A stretch of 64,000 nucleotides of DNA from JAZDCJ01 sp036311985 (GTDB lineage: Bacteria; Actinomycetota; Actinomycetes; Actinomycetales; Micrococcaceae): the NCBI RefSeq assembly GCF_036311985.1, contig NZ_JAZDCJ010000001.1. One strand, written 5' to 3'. Shown here in pieces: positions 7,371 through 16,711 of this stretch; position 1 is the stretch's first letter, and every line of letters begins with the position of its first letter. The position numbers were made by a program, and so were the translations under genes. Below the pieces are notes generated by a model. It was not told the origin of the DNA. It did no database searches and worked only from the letters and a program-made list of their open reading frames with translations.

Positions 7371-8951
7371 ATGAAACTTGAACTGCAGGGGATCACGAAG
7401 TCCTTCGGGGGCTTCGTGGCCAACGACTCCATCGACCTCGTCGTGGAACCCGGCACCGTGCACTGCCTCCTCGGGGAGAACGGTGCCGGCAAGTCGACCC
7501 TCATGAACGTCCTCTTCGGCCTCTACGAGCCGACCTCCGGCCGGATCCTGGTCGACGACAAGCCCGTGGCCTTCAAGGGCCCGGCCGACGCGATGAACGT
7601 CGGCATCGGCATGGTGCACCAGCACTTCATGCTCGTGCCCGTCTTCACGGTCGCCGAGAACGTCGCGCTCGGCAACGAGTCCGTCAAGGGCGGCGGCGTC
7701 CTGGACCTCGAGCAGACTCGGAAGGCGATCCGGGAGATCTCGGACCGCTACGGCTTCCACGTCGATCCGGACGCGGTCGTCGAGGACCTCCCCGTCGGCG
7801 TCCAGCAGCGCGTCGAGATCATCAAGGCCCTCGTCCGCAAGGCGGACCTTCTCATCCTCGACGAGCCCACGGCCGTGCTGACGCCGCAGGAGACCGACGA
7901 GCTGATCGACATCATCGGGCAGCTCAAGGCGAACGGCACCTCGATCATCTTCATTTCCCACAAGCTGCGCGAGGTCAAGGCCGTCTCGGACAAGATCACC
8001 GTGATCCGCCGCGGCAAGGTCGTCGGATCCGCCGACCCGTCGGCCGACGTCAAGGAGCTCGCCTCGCTCATGGTGGGGCGCGAGGTCGACCTCTCCCTCG
8101 GCCGTATCCACTCCGACGGCGACGACGTGCGGTTGTCCATCAAGGACCTCACCGTGCGCACGGAGACGGGGCACGCCGCCGTCAACGGCCTCTCGCTCGA
8201 CGTGCGCGGCGGCGAGATCCTCGCGGTCGCGGGCGTCCAGGGCAACGGCCAGACGGAGCTCGTGGAGGCCATCATCGGCCTGCATCCCAAGGCGGAGGGA
8301 TCCATCGCACTCGGCGGCGAGGAGCTGCTCGGCCGCAGCGTCAAGGAGATCATCCGCCGCGGCGTCGGGTTCGTCCCCGAGGACCGCAGCACCGACGGCC
8401 TGATCAGCCAGTTCAGCATCGCCGACAACCTCGTCCTCAACCGTTACGACCAGCCGCCGATCGCCCGGGGCCTCGCCCTGAAGCCCAAGGCGATCGCCGC
8501 GTCGGCGGTGGAGAAGGTCAAGGAGTACGACATCCGGACGCCGACGGCGGCCAACGCCGCCTCGACGCTCTCGGGCGGCAACCAGCAGAAGGTCGTCCTG
8601 GCCCGCGAGCTGGCCCGCGAGCTGCGCCTGTTCATCGCCTCGCAGCCGACGCGCGGCGTCGACGTCGGATCCATCGAGTTCCTGCACCGCCGGATCCTCG
8701 CCGAGCGCGACCACGGTACGCCCGTCATCATCGTCTCGACCGAGCTCGACGAGGTCATGGAGCTCGGCGACCGGATCGCCGTCCTCTTCCACGGACGCCT
8801 CATGGGCGTCGTCCCGGGGAACACGAGCCGCGACGTCCTCGGCCTGATGATGGCCGGTTCCACGGCCGAGGAGGCCTTCGCGGAGGCCTCCGCTGCCCCC
8901 GGCATGGAAACCACCCAAGACGGCCCGACCCTCCCGGGAGGCATCGCGTGA
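7371..8951 (+). CDS. Nucleoside ABC transporter ATPase (two fused ABC domains)
   Basis: Energising subunit of the nucleoside importer, at the inner face of the membrane. 526 residues with two tandem ABC domains, as in the YufO/NupA and sugar (CUT2) types. Domain 1 has Walker A GENGAGKST (35-43), a short signature region VGVQQRVEI and Walker B LILDEPTAVL. Domain 2 has a degenerate P-loop GVQGNGQTEL, a clear LSGGNQQK signature and a substituted Walker B (SQPTRG), the usual asymmetry of these fused ATPases. Its stop overlaps the next gene's GTG (GTGA), indicating translational coupling. Confidence 0.93.
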   Translation: MKLELQGITKSFGGFVANDSIDLVVEPGTVHCLLGENGAGKSTLMNVLFGLYEPTSGRILVDDKPVAFKGPADAMNVGIGMVHQHFMLVPVFTVAENVALGNESVKGGGVLDLEQTRKAIREISDRYGFHVDPDAVVEDLPVGVQQRVEIIKALVRKADLLILDEPTAVLTPQETDELIDIIGQLKANGTSIIFISHKLREVKAVSDKITVIRRGKVVGSADPSADVKELASLMVGREVDLSLGRIHSDGDDVRLSIKDLTVRTETGHAAVNGLSLDVRGGEILAVAGVQGNGQTELVEAIIGLHPKAEGSIALGGEELLGRSVKEIIRRGVGFVPEDRSTDGLISQFSIADNLVLNRYDQPPIARGLALKPKAIAASAVEKVKEYDIRTPTAANAASTLSGGNQQKVVLARELARELRLFIASQPTRGVDVGSIEFLHRRILAERDHGTPVIIVSTELDEVMELGDRIAVLFHGRLMGVVPGNTSRDVLGLMMAGSTAEEAFAEASAAPGMETTQDGPTLPGGIA

Positions 8952-10195
8952 GCGCGCAGACCACCGAGTCAACCACGACCCTGGCCCAGCGGCTGAGGCA
9001 GTCCAGCGCGCTGGTCTCCGTCCTCGCCGTCGTCCTGTCCCTCATCGTCGGCGGGCTCTTGATCGCCCTGACCGACGAGCGGACCCGCGGGGCGGCCGGA
9101 TACTTCTTCAGCCGGCCCGGAGACACGCTGTCCGCGGCATGGCAGGCCGCTTCCGGCGCCTATGCGGCGATGTTCCGCGGCGCCGTGTTCAACTACAACG
9201 CGTCCAACGGCGTGGACATGATCAAGCCGCTCACCGAGACGCTGACGATGGCCACCCCGCTCATCACCGCCTCGCTCGGCGTCGCGCTCGCGTTCCGCGC
9301 GGGTCTGTTCAACATCGGCGCCCAGGGCCAGATCATCATCGGCGCCGCGATGGCCGGCTACATCGGCTTCGCGTGGCAGCTGCCGTGGCCGATCCACATC
9401 CTCCTCGTCGTCCTGGTGGCGATGCTCGGCGGCGCCGTCTGGGGCGGCCTCGTTGGCTGGATCAAGGCACGGACGGGGGCGCACGAGGTCATCCTGACCA
9501 TCATGTTCAACTACGTCGCGGTGCACCTGCTGGCCTACATCCTGACCCTGCCGGCCATGCTGCGCCCGGGCTCGAACAACCCCGTCAGCCCGATCATGCA
9601 GCCCTCGGCGCAGTACCCGCTCATCCTCGGCCCGGACTTCCGCGTGCACCTCGGCTTCCTCCTGGGCCTGCTGGCCACGTGGGGGGTCTGGTGGCTCCTG
9701 GAGCGCTCGACGATCGGCTTCGAGCTCAAGGCCGTCGGCGCGAACCCCTCCGCCGCGCGGACCGCCGGCATCAACACGACGCGGGCCACGGTCATCGCCA
9801 TGGTCGGCGCGGGCGCGCTGGCCGGCCTGGCCGGTGCGGCCCAGGTCAACGGCACGGAGTTCTCCCTCGCCAACGGCATCGCGGCCAGCATCGGCTTCGA
9901 CGCGATCACCGTCGCGCTGCTGGGCCGCTCCAAGCCGCTCGGCGTCCTCTTCGCGGCCCTGCTCTTCGGTGCGTTCCGCGCCGGCGGCGTGGCCATGCAG
10001 TCGCAGACCGGAACCCCGATCGACATCGTGCTCGTCGTCCAGTCCCTCATCGTCCTCTTCATCGCCGCGCCGCCGCTGGTGCGCACCGTCTTCGGGCTCA
10101 ACGCCCGCCGCAAGCGCCGCCAGGCGGAGCCGGACGAGGCCCCGCCGGGCAACCAGCCGCCCAGCAGCTCACTGACCGCCGGGAGCTCCCTGTGA
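8948..10195 (+). CDS. Nucleoside ABC transporter permease 1 (YufP-like)
   Basis: Membrane channel subunit of the nucleoside importer, BPD_transp_2/LivM-like fold. 415 residues: a membrane helix near residues 22-40, an extracytoplasmic segment, then about eight more helices. GAHEVILTIMFNYVAVHLL and the ELKAVGANPSAARTAGI cytoplasmic loop (ATPase contact) are typical of the YufP group. C-terminus is short, charged and Pro-rich. GTG start overlaps the ATPase stop by 4 nt and its own stop overlaps the next GTG by 4 nt. Confidence 0.92.
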   Translation: MSAQTTESTTTLAQRLRQSSALVSVLAVVLSLIVGGLLIALTDERTRGAAGYFFSRPGDTLSAAWQAASGAYAAMFRGAVFNYNASNGVDMIKPLTETLTMATPLITASLGVALAFRAGLFNIGAQGQIIIGAAMAGYIGFAWQLPWPIHILLVVLVAMLGGAVWGGLVGWIKARTGAHEVILTIMFNYVAVHLLAYILTLPAMLRPGSNNPVSPIMQPSAQYPLILGPDFRVHLGFLLGLLATWGVWWLLERSTIGFELKAVGANPSAARTAGINTTRATVIAMVGAGALAGLAGAAQVNGTEFSLANGIAASIGFDAITVALLGRSKPLGVLFAALLFGAFRAGGVAMQSQTGTPIDIVLVVQSLIVLFIAAPPLVRTVFGLNARRKRRQAEPDEAPPGNQPPSSSLTAGSSL

Positions 10196-11496
10196 CCACC
10201 AAGAACAACACCGTCGAGACCCGCGAGCCGGACGCCACCGACCGCGCCTCCGAGGCGGCCCCCGGCAGCCTGAAGTCCGTGATCGGCTACGCGGCGGCCG
10301 CCGTCGTCGGGATCGTCCTGTTCGGCTTCCTCGCCCCGGGCGGGGCGGCGACGTTCCGGCTCTCCGGCACGGGCGAGGCCGTCCAGCTGCCCCCGCTGAC
10401 CGTCCCCGCGGCGGCCGCCGGGTGGATCGTCGCGATCCTGCTGATCGCCGGCGCCGTCTACGCGTGGACCAACCTGCGCGGCAGCCGCACCAATCCGGGG
10501 TGGCTCCCGCTCGGCGTCGGGACCCTGTTCCTGGCCGGCTTCCTGGTCTGGGTCACGGCGAGCGCCAACAACCCGAACATCTCCCTCATCACGCTCCTGA
10601 GCGGCTCGCTCGCCCTCGCCCTACCCATGGTCTTCGGCTCCATGTCGGGCGTGCTGTGCGAGCGCTCCGGCGTCGTGAACATCGCGATCGAGGGCCAGCT
10701 CCTGCTCGGCGCCTTCTCCGCGGCGGTCGGCGGCTCGCTGACCGGCAGCGTGTGGGGGGCCATGATCAGCGCGGCGGTCGGCGGCGTCGTCGTCTCGGCC
10801 CTGCTCGCGCTCTTCGCGGTGAAGTACCTCGTGAACCAGATCATCGTCGGCGTCGTGCTCAACGTCCTCGTCGCGGGCCTGACGGGCTTCCTGTTCGGGA
10901 CGCTCCTGGCCCCGAACTCCCAGCTGCTGAACTCGCCGCCGCGCCTGACCCCGCTGGCCATCCCGCTGCTGTCCGACATCCCGCTGCTCGGCCCGCTGCT
11001 CTTCCGCCAGACGCCGCTCGGCTACATCATGTTCGCCACGGTGGCCCTGCTGTGGTTCGCGCTCTACAAGACCCGCTGGGGCCTGCGCATCCGTGCGGTG
11101 GGCGAGCACCCGAAGGCCGCGGACACGGTGGGCATCAAGGTCAACCGCACGCGTGTGCTCAACGTCCTGCTCGGCGGCGCGATCGCCGGGCTGGGCGGCA
11201 GCTACTACACGCTCGTCTCGGTGAGCCAGTTCGCCCGCGAGATGACCGCCGGCGCGGGATTCATCGCGCTCGCCGCGCTGATCTTCGGCCGCTGGAACCC
11301 CATCGGCGCGTTCTTCGCGTCGCTGCTGTTCGGCTTCGCGACCAACCTGCAGTACGTCCTCGCGCAGGCCGGAACGGACGTGCCGAGCCAATTCATGGCC
11401 ATGCTGCCGTACCTCGTGACCATCCTCGCCGTCGCCGGCCTCGTCGGGCGTTCCCGGCCGCCGGCCGCGAGCGGCATCCCGTACGTCAAGGAGTAG
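10192..11496 (+). CDS. Nucleoside ABC transporter permease 2 (YufQ-like)
   Basis: Second channel subunit, pairing with the preceding permease. 434 residues. After about 30 polar residues come two membrane helices (roughly residues 28-48 and 75-95), then the conserved YufQ-like core beginning near SLALALPMVFGSMSGVLCE, with IAIEGQLLLGAF and the RAVGEHPKAADTVGI loop for ATPase contact. The two N-terminal helices make it longer than the common ~310-residue YufQ form. GTG start at 10192 overlaps the previous stop (GTGA). Only 4 nt separate its stop from the cytidine deaminase ATG. Confidence 0.9.
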   Translation: MTTKNNTVETREPDATDRASEAAPGSLKSVIGYAAAAVVGIVLFGFLAPGGAATFRLSGTGEAVQLPPLTVPAAAAGWIVAILLIAGAVYAWTNLRGSRTNPGWLPLGVGTLFLAGFLVWVTASANNPNISLITLLSGSLALALPMVFGSMSGVLCERSGVVNIAIEGQLLLGAFSAAVGGSLTGSVWGAMISAAVGGVVVSALLALFAVKYLVNQIIVGVVLNVLVAGLTGFLFGTLLAPNSQLLNSPPRLTPLAIPLLSDIPLLGPLLFRQTPLGYIMFATVALLWFALYKTRWGLRIRAVGEHPKAADTVGIKVNRTRVLNVLLGGAIAGLGGSYYTLVSVSQFAREMTAGAGFIALAALIFGRWNPIGAFFASLLFGFATNLQYVLAQAGTDVPSQFMAMLPYLVTILAVAGLVGRSRPPAASGIPYVKE

Positions 11497-11500
11497 CGCC

Positions 11501-12004
11501 ATGCCCCAGGAGAGGACGACGCCGGAGCCCGGACCCGGCGCGCCGGCGGAAGCCGGGAACGGGGCCGGGTCCGGGGACCACGCGTCGGCGGATCCGGCCG
11601 CCGGGGTCCCCGTGGACTGGGAGCGGCTCGCCGAGGCCGCGCGGGAGGCGATGACACACGCCTACGCCCCGTACTCGCGGTACCCGGTCGGCGCCGCGGC
11701 ACTGACCGACGACGGCCGGCTGATCAGCGGCTGCAACGTGGAGAACGCCGCCTACGGCGTGGTCCTGTGCGCCGAGTGCACGCTCGTCGGCGAACTGCAC
11801 ATGACGGGCGGCGGGACGCTGCGCGCGTTCTACTGCGTGGACGGCAGCGGGCAGGTCCTGATGCCGTGCGGCCGCTGCCGCCAACTGCTCTACGAACACC
11901 GGGGCCCCGGCCTCGAGCTGATGACCGTGCGCGGCATCCGCACCATGGACGAGGTCCTCCCGGACGCGTTCGGCCCCGACAACCTGAAAGGCACCACCGC
12001 ATGA
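11501..12004 (+). CDS. cdd: Cytidine deaminase
   Basis: Deaminates cytidine and deoxycytidine to uridine and deoxyuridine in pyrimidine salvage; zinc enzyme of the small tetrameric type. 167 residues: a Pro/Gly/Ala-rich extension of about 38 residues, then NVENAAYG, the catalytic LCAEC (Zn ligand Cys and proton-shuttle Glu) and PCGRCRQ (two more Zn ligands). The residue after CAE is Cys rather than the Arg of Bacillus enzymes; as I recall, the mycobacterial enzyme also has CAEC. The ATG at 11501 is 4 nt after the permease stop. The extension has no recognisable motif; a start at the GTG near residue 36 would remove it. Its stop overlaps deoA (ATGA). Confidence 0.92.
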   Translation: MPQERTTPEPGPGAPAEAGNGAGSGDHASADPAAGVPVDWERLAEAAREAMTHAYAPYSRYPVGAAALTDDGRLISGCNVENAAYGVVLCAECTLVGELHMTGGGTLRAFYCVDGSGQVLMPCGRCRQLLYEHRGPGLELMTVRGIRTMDEVLPDAFGPDNLKGTTA

Positions 12005-13311
12005 GCACGGAGTCCTTCGACGCCGTCGACGTCATCCGCACCAAGCGGGACCGCGGCACGCTGAGCCCGGAGCAGATCGACTGGGTCATCGACGCCTACA
12101 CGCGCGGGGCCGTGGCCGACGAGCAGATGGCGTCGCTGAACATGGCGATCCTGCTCAACGGCATGGACCGCACCGAGATCTCCCGCTGGACCTCTGCCAT
12201 GATCGCCTCGGGCGAGCGGATGGACTTCTCCGGCCTGCGTGGGGCCGACGGCGCCGTGAAGGCCACGGCGGACAAGCACTCCACGGGCGGCGTGGGGGAC
12301 AAGATCACCCTGCCGCTCGCCCCGCTCGTCGCGGTCTTCGGGGTCGCGGTCCCGCAGCTGTCCGGACGCGGCCTCGGCCACACCGGCGGCACGCTGGACA
12401 AGCTCGAGTCCATTCCCGGGTGGCAGGCGGCGCTGTCCAACGAGGCCATGATGGAGCAGCTCTCCGGCGTCGGCGCGGTCATCTGCGCCGCCGGGTCGGG
12501 GCTGGCTCCCGCGGACAAGAAGCTCTACGCGCTGCGCGACGTCACGGGAACCGTCGAGGCGATCCCGCTCATCGCCTCCTCGATCATGTCCAAGAAGATC
12601 GCCGAGGGCACGGGTGCGCTGGTCCTGGACGTCAAGGTCGGCACCGGTGCGTTCATGAAGGACGAGGCCTCCGCCCGCGAGCTCGCCGAGACCATGGTCG
12701 CCCTCGGCACCGACGCCGGCGTCAAGACCGTGGCGTTGCTGACCGACATGTCCACGCCGCTGGGCCTCACGGCGGGCAACGCGATCGAGGTGGAGGAGTC
12801 GGTGGAGGTCCTGGCCGGCGGCGGCCCGGCCGACGTCGTCGAGCTCACCGTGCGCCTGGCCGAGGAGATGCTCGAGGCCGCCGGCGTGCACGGCGCCGAC
12901 GTCGCCGCCGCCCTGAAGGACGGGCGCGCCATGGACGTCTGGAACCGGATGATCGAGGCCCAGGGCGGGGACCCGCGCGCCGCGCTGCCCGTGGCCCGGG
13001 AGTCGGAGACCGTCTACGCGCAGGCCGACGGCGTCCTCACCCGCCTCGACGCGCTCGGCGTCGGGGTGGCCGCGTGGCGCCTCGGCGCGGGACGTGCCCG
13101 CAAGGAGGACGCCGTGCAGGCGGGAGCGGGCGTGCGCTTGCACGCCAAGCCGGGGGACGTCGTGCGTCGCGGCCAGCCGCTGATGACCCTCCTGACAGAC
13201 ACCCCGGAGCGCTTCGGGCGGGCGCAGGACGCGCTCGAGGACGCCGTCGAGATCGCTCCCGAGGGCAGCCGGCCCGCGCAGCGGCTCATCCTGGACCGGA
13301 TCGCGGAGTAG
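12001..13311 (+). CDS. deoA: Thymidine phosphorylase
   Basis: Phosphorolysis of thymidine/deoxyuridine to base and 2-deoxyribose-1-phosphate. 436 residues. Seen: N-terminal all-alpha domain, phosphate-binding KHSTGGVGDK near residues 97-106, SGRGLGHTGGTLDKLE in the family signature region, and VKVGTGAFMK. The C-terminal domain (KPGDVVRRGQ) is the usual PYNP_C fold. ATG 12001 overlaps the cdd stop by 4 nt, and the pair act in sequence (cytidine to uridine to uracil). The frame is open upstream but that region is cdd. Last gene before a terminator. Confidence 0.95.
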   Translation: MSTESFDAVDVIRTKRDRGTLSPEQIDWVIDAYTRGAVADEQMASLNMAILLNGMDRTEISRWTSAMIASGERMDFSGLRGADGAVKATADKHSTGGVGDKITLPLAPLVAVFGVAVPQLSGRGLGHTGGTLDKLESIPGWQAALSNEAMMEQLSGVGAVICAAGSGLAPADKKLYALRDVTGTVEAIPLIASSIMSKKIAEGTGALVLDVKVGTGAFMKDEASARELAETMVALGTDAGVKTVALLTDMSTPLGLTAGNAIEVEESVEVLAGGGPADVVELTVRLAEEMLEAAGVHGADVAAALKDGRAMDVWNRMIEAQGGDPRAALPVARESETVYAQADGVLTRLDALGVGVAAWRLGAGRARKEDAVQAGAGVRLHAKPGDVVRRGQPLMTLLTDTPERFGRAQDALEDAVEIAPEGSRPAQRLILDRIAE

Positions 13312-13322
13312 GGGTCCGCTCA

Positions 13323-13354
13323 GGGATGACCCGGGTTCGCCCCGGAGTCATCCC
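13323..13354 (+). terminator. Terminator after deoA
   Basis: GGGATGAC-CCGGG pairs with CCCGG-GTCATCCC, leaving one bulged A and a TTCGC loop. It ends the bmpA-deoA operon; no strong T-run. Confidence 0.65.
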
Positions 13355-13478
13355 GTGGTGTGAGGAACGCAGCGCCCCGATGCCGCACAATGGATAGGGA
13401 GCGCGACGCGGCCCGGGACCCGGGCGCCGCGCACCGCACCGGACGGGGCGGTTCGAGGTCGAGAGGGAGTCCAGCACG

Positions 13479-14147
13479 GTGGATGTCATCAACGAGGCGA
13501 TCATCCAGGCGTCCAGCGCGTGGTGGATCCTGCCGGTCGTCTACCTCTTCTGCCTCATCGACGGGTTCTTCCCCGTCCTGCCGAGCGAGACCCTGATCGT
13601 CGGGCTCGCGAGCGTCGCCGTGGGGACGGGCACCCCGAACCTGCTCCTGCTCGGCCTCGTCGGCGCCCTCGGGGCCATGACGGGGGACCAGATCGCCTAC
13701 CGGCTCGGCCGCGGGGTGGGCACCACGCGCTTCCGCTGGATGCGCACGCGGCGTGCCCGCAAGGTCTTCGCGTTCGCGCAGCACGAGCTCATGAAACGCG
13801 GGGCGCTGCTGATCTTCACGGCCCGCTACATCCCGATCGGCCGGGTCGCGGTGAACTTCACGGCGGGGGCGACGCGCTACTCGCTCACCCGCTTCACGAT
13901 CCTCGACGTCTTCGGCTGCCTCGTCTGGGGCGCCTACTCCGTGGCCATCGGCGCCGTCGCGGGGAACTGGATCGAGCACAACAAGCTGCTCGGGATCGGC
14001 CTGTCGGTCGTCATCGCCGTCGTCCTCGGCTACGTCCTGGACCGGATCGTCTACGCGATCCTCAAGCGCCTGGGCAAGCCGACGGAGGCCCCCGAGTACG
14101 AGCTCGTGCACGCCCGCCACGAGCCGGCCGACGCGCTGCGGGACTAG
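13479..14147 (+). CDS. DedA-family membrane protein
   Basis: DedA/VTT-domain inner membrane protein; the family includes undecaprenyl-phosphate and phospholipid flippases and supports envelope homeostasis. 222 residues with about five hydrophobic segments. Seen: FCLIDGFFPVLPSE near the N-terminus (the E of the first re-entrant loop), GDQIAYRLGR, and ARYIPIGRVAVNFTAGA (the family's F/Y-x-R-x-x-P-x-x-R second loop). The GTG start follows AGAGGGAG. It lies alone between the deoA terminator and add. Confidence 0.88.
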   Translation: MDVINEAIIQASSAWWILPVVYLFCLIDGFFPVLPSETLIVGLASVAVGTGTPNLLLLGLVGALGAMTGDQIAYRLGRGVGTTRFRWMRTRRARKVFAFAQHELMKRGALLIFTARYIPIGRVAVNFTAGATRYSLTRFTILDVFGCLVWGAYSVAIGAVAGNWIEHNKLLGIGLSVVIAVVLGYVLDRIVYAILKRLGKPTEAPEYELVHARHEPADALRD

Positions 14148-14174
14148 CCGGTTCCGCGCCGACGGCCCGGCCAG

Positions 14175-14180
14175 TAGGCT
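14175..14180 (+). promoter_or_regulatory. Likely leaderless -10 element of add
   Basis: TAGGCT ends 6 nt before the GTG start of add. The spacer is GGAGCC, so a weak Shine-Dalgarno reading cannot be excluded. Confidence 0.45.
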
Positions 14181-14186
14181 GGAGCC

Positions 14187-15377
14187 GTGACTGACGAGCT
14201 GATCCACACCGCGTACTCTCCCGACTTCGACTTCCGCAGCCTGCCCAAGGTCTCGCTGCACGACCACCTGGACGGCGGGCTGCGGCCCGCCACGATCATC
14301 GAGCTGGCCGCCGAGGCCGGCCACGAGCTGCCGAGCACCGATCCCACCGCCCTCGGGGAATGGTTCCGCGAGTCCGCCGATTCCGGGTCCCTCGAGCGCT
14401 ATCTCGAGACCTTCGACCACACCATCGCCGTCATGCAGACCCGCGAGGGCCTGGCCCGCGTCGCGCGCGAGTTCGTCGAGGACCTGGCCGACGACGGCGT
14501 GGTCTACGGCGAGGTGCGCTGGGCCCCCGAGCAGCATCTGCGCAACGGGCTCAGCCTGGACGACGCCGTCGAGGCCGTCCAGGAGGGCCTCGAGGCCGGC
14601 ATCGAGGCCGTGACGGCGAGCGGCCGGCCGATCCAGGTCGGCCAGCTCATCACCGCCATGCGGCACGCCGACCGCGGCACCGAGATCGCCGAGCTCGCGC
14701 TGCGCCACCGCAGCCGCGGGGCCGTCGGCTTCGACATCGCCGGCGCCGAGGACGGCTTCCCGCCGGCGCGCTTCGCCGACGCCTTCGAGCTCCTGGCCCG
14801 CAACTTCTTCCCCGCCACCGTGCACGCCGGCGAGGCCGCGGGCCTGGACTCCATCGCCGACGCGCTCGTCAACGGCCGCGCCCAGCGGCTCGGGCACGGC
14901 GTGCGCGTCGCCGAGGACATCGAGGTGCAGTTCGGCGGCGTCGACGACGACGGCGAGGAGGTCGGCGAGGACACCGGCCTCGTGACCCTCGGCCCGGTCG
15001 CCAACTGGGTCCGCGACCGCGGCATCGCGCTCGAGGTGTGCCCGTCGTCGAACCTGCAGACCGGGGCGACGGCGGCGTTCGGCGAGGGCATCGAGTCCCA
15101 CCCCATCGACCTGCTGTACCAGACGGGCTTCAAGGTCACGGTCAGCCCGGACAACCGGCTCATGAGCGGGACGAGCCTGTCCGACGAGTTCGAGCTGCTC
15201 GTGGAGGCGTTCGACTACGACCTCGACGACCTCCTGGAGCTGACGCTGAACGCGGCCGAGGCAGCCTTCCTGCCGCTCGAGGAGAAGGAGGCCCTCGTGG
15301 AGTACATCAACGAGGCCTACGAGGAGCTCGGAGCCGGCGAGGACGAGGACGACGATGAATCGGGCTACGACGACTGA
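14187..15377 (+). CDS. add: Adenosine deaminase
   Basis: Converts adenosine and deoxyadenosine to inosine and deoxyinosine in purine salvage. 396 residues. Zinc and catalytic motifs are present: SLHDHLDGG near residue 30 (two Zn His; many homologues have HxHLDG), HAGEAAG (Zn His and catalytic Glu), SSNLQTG, and SPDNRLMSGTSLSDE (Zn/catalytic Asp). The C-terminus ends in a run rich in Asp and Glu, and the last 23 bp overlap mazG in another frame; this overlap may explain the acidic tail. Salvage function agrees with the nearby nucleoside importer, cdd and deoA, although it has its own promoter. Confidence 0.94.
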   Translation: MTDELIHTAYSPDFDFRSLPKVSLHDHLDGGLRPATIIELAAEAGHELPSTDPTALGEWFRESADSGSLERYLETFDHTIAVMQTREGLARVAREFVEDLADDGVVYGEVRWAPEQHLRNGLSLDDAVEAVQEGLEAGIEAVTASGRPIQVGQLITAMRHADRGTEIAELALRHRSRGAVGFDIAGAEDGFPPARFADAFELLARNFFPATVHAGEAAGLDSIADALVNGRAQRLGHGVRVAEDIEVQFGGVDDDGEEVGEDTGLVTLGPVANWVRDRGIALEVCPSSNLQTGATAAFGEGIESHPIDLLYQTGFKVTVSPDNRLMSGTSLSDEFELLVEAFDYDLDDLLELTLNAAEAAFLPLEEKEALVEYINEAYEELGAGEDEDDDESGYDD

Positions 15378-16158
15378 GCGCGTCCCCGACGCCGCCGAGG
15401 CCGTCCAGCGCCTCCTGGAGGTCGCCGACGCGTTGCGCCGGCACTGCCGCTGGACGGCCCGGCTGACGCACCGTTCGCTCGTGGAGTTCCTCGTCGAGGA
15501 GAGCTACGAGCTCCTCGAGAGCATCGAGGACGGGCACCCCGACGAGGCCCTGCGCGGCGAACTGGCCGACGTCCTGTTCCAGGTGGTCCTGCACGCGCGG
15601 ATCGCCGAGGAGCGCGGGGCGTTCGGCTTCGCGGACGTCGTGGAGGAGCTGACGGAGAAGATGGTGCGCCGTAACCGGCACGTCTTCGCCCCCGACGGCA
15701 CCCTGCGCGGCAGCTACCCGGATTCGGTCGAGGAGATCATCCGCGGTTGGGACCTCGCGAAGCGGGCCGAGCGGCCGGCGGACGCGGGACCCTTTGATTC
15801 GCTCCCGCGGCACCTCCCGGCCCTGGCGCTGGCGGCCAAAGCCCTGGACCGCGCGGAGCGCTGGGGGGCCGTCGCGGATCCGCGCCCTGGCCCGGACGAC
15901 TTCGTCGCCACGGACCCGGCCGCCACGACCGCCCGGGGCCCGGCGGACGCGCCGGTCCCGGACCGCCCGCCGGCTCCCGCGTCGACGGCGCACCACGGCG
16001 CGCCCCGGAGCGAGGACGAGCTGGGGGAGCTGCTGCTGGACATCGTCCGCGCGGCGCGCCGCGACGGACTGGACGCCGAGCGGGCGCTGCGCACCGCCGT
16101 CGTCCGCTTCACCGAGGGGGAGCGGGGCACCGGGCCCCGCCCCGGGTTGGAAAGGTAG
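15355..16158 (+). CDS. mazG: MazG-type nucleoside triphosphate pyrophosphohydrolase
   Basis: Hydrolyses (d)NTPs, including damaged ones, to monophosphates and pyrophosphate. 267 residues; one MazG domain with EESYE (48-52) and ELAD (69-72) forming the Mg-binding EExxE...ExxD pattern, followed by RNRHVF and a WDLAKR-like element. The C-terminal half is Pro/Ala-rich and diverges from the second domain of E. coli MazG. ATG 15355 lies inside add, overlapping it by 23 bp, so the two are translationally coupled. In mycobacteria mazG likewise lies just upstream of eno. Confidence 0.88.
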   Translation: MNRATTTERVPDAAEAVQRLLEVADALRRHCRWTARLTHRSLVEFLVEESYELLESIEDGHPDEALRGELADVLFQVVLHARIAEERGAFGFADVVEELTEKMVRRNRHVFAPDGTLRGSYPDSVEEIIRGWDLAKRAERPADAGPFDSLPRHLPALALAAKALDRAERWGAVADPRPGPDDFVATDPAATTARGPADAPVPDRPPAPASTAHHGAPRSEDELGELLLDIVRAARRDGLDAERALRTAVVRFTEGERGTGPRPGLER

Positions 16159-16162
16159 GGCC

Positions 16163-16588
16163 ATGGGCGCATGGGGGATCGGGCCGTTGGAGAACGACGG
16201 CGGACTGGACTGGGTCCGGGAGCTCGCCGACGGCGGCACGGACGTCGAGTCGTTCCGCTCCGGCTTCGAGGGCGAGCTCGAGGACGGCTACATCGAGGCC
16301 CACGGAGACGGCGTGCTGGCCCTGCTGCGCGTCGCCCGGCTGCTGGACCGGGCCGACGGCGCCGACGACGGCCTGGAGGACGACGCCGGCGAGGGCCTCG
16401 AGACCGACCCGGAGCTGTTGCGCCCCGTCATGACGGGCGAGCTCCGCCTGTGGCTCGTCGAGGCCGCCCAGAAGGTCATCGCGCCCGAGGGCTCGGAGCT
16501 GTACGACGCGTGGGCGGAGACGCCCGAGCTCAACGAATGGCTCGGGACCACGCGCGAGGACATCGACCAGGTGCGCAACACCCTCTGA
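16163..16588 (+). CDS. DUF4259 family protein
   Basis: Small acidic cytosolic protein of unknown function, 141 residues. It begins MGAWGIGPLENDGGLDWV, the characteristic start of DUF4259 proteins (a G-x-G-x-F/L-x-N-D motif followed by an acidic helical region). It starts 4 nt after the mazG stop and is probably in the add-mazG operon. No catalytic motif is visible. Confidence 0.75.
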   Translation: MGAWGIGPLENDGGLDWVRELADGGTDVESFRSGFEGELEDGYIEAHGDGVLALLRVARLLDRADGADDGLEDDAGEGLETDPELLRPVMTGELRLWLVEAAQKVIAPEGSELYDAWAETPELNEWLGTTREDIDQVRNTL

Positions 16589-16711
16589 TGCGCCGCGCAA
16601 CGAACTTCACGCCCCGGCCGCGGCCCGCGCTACTCTAGTGGCTGAGGTCACCCGTCCCGCTGGCGCGGCGGGACCCGCGATGTCCCACCCACCACGAAGG
16701 AGCACCTTCCC

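Noticed and set aside
6192..8972. A 926-codon - strand open frame opposite bmpA and the ABC ATPase gene
   Set aside because: Its residues are the usual antisense mix (Asp, Arg, Val, Gly) and the + strand encodes unmistakable Walker motifs.
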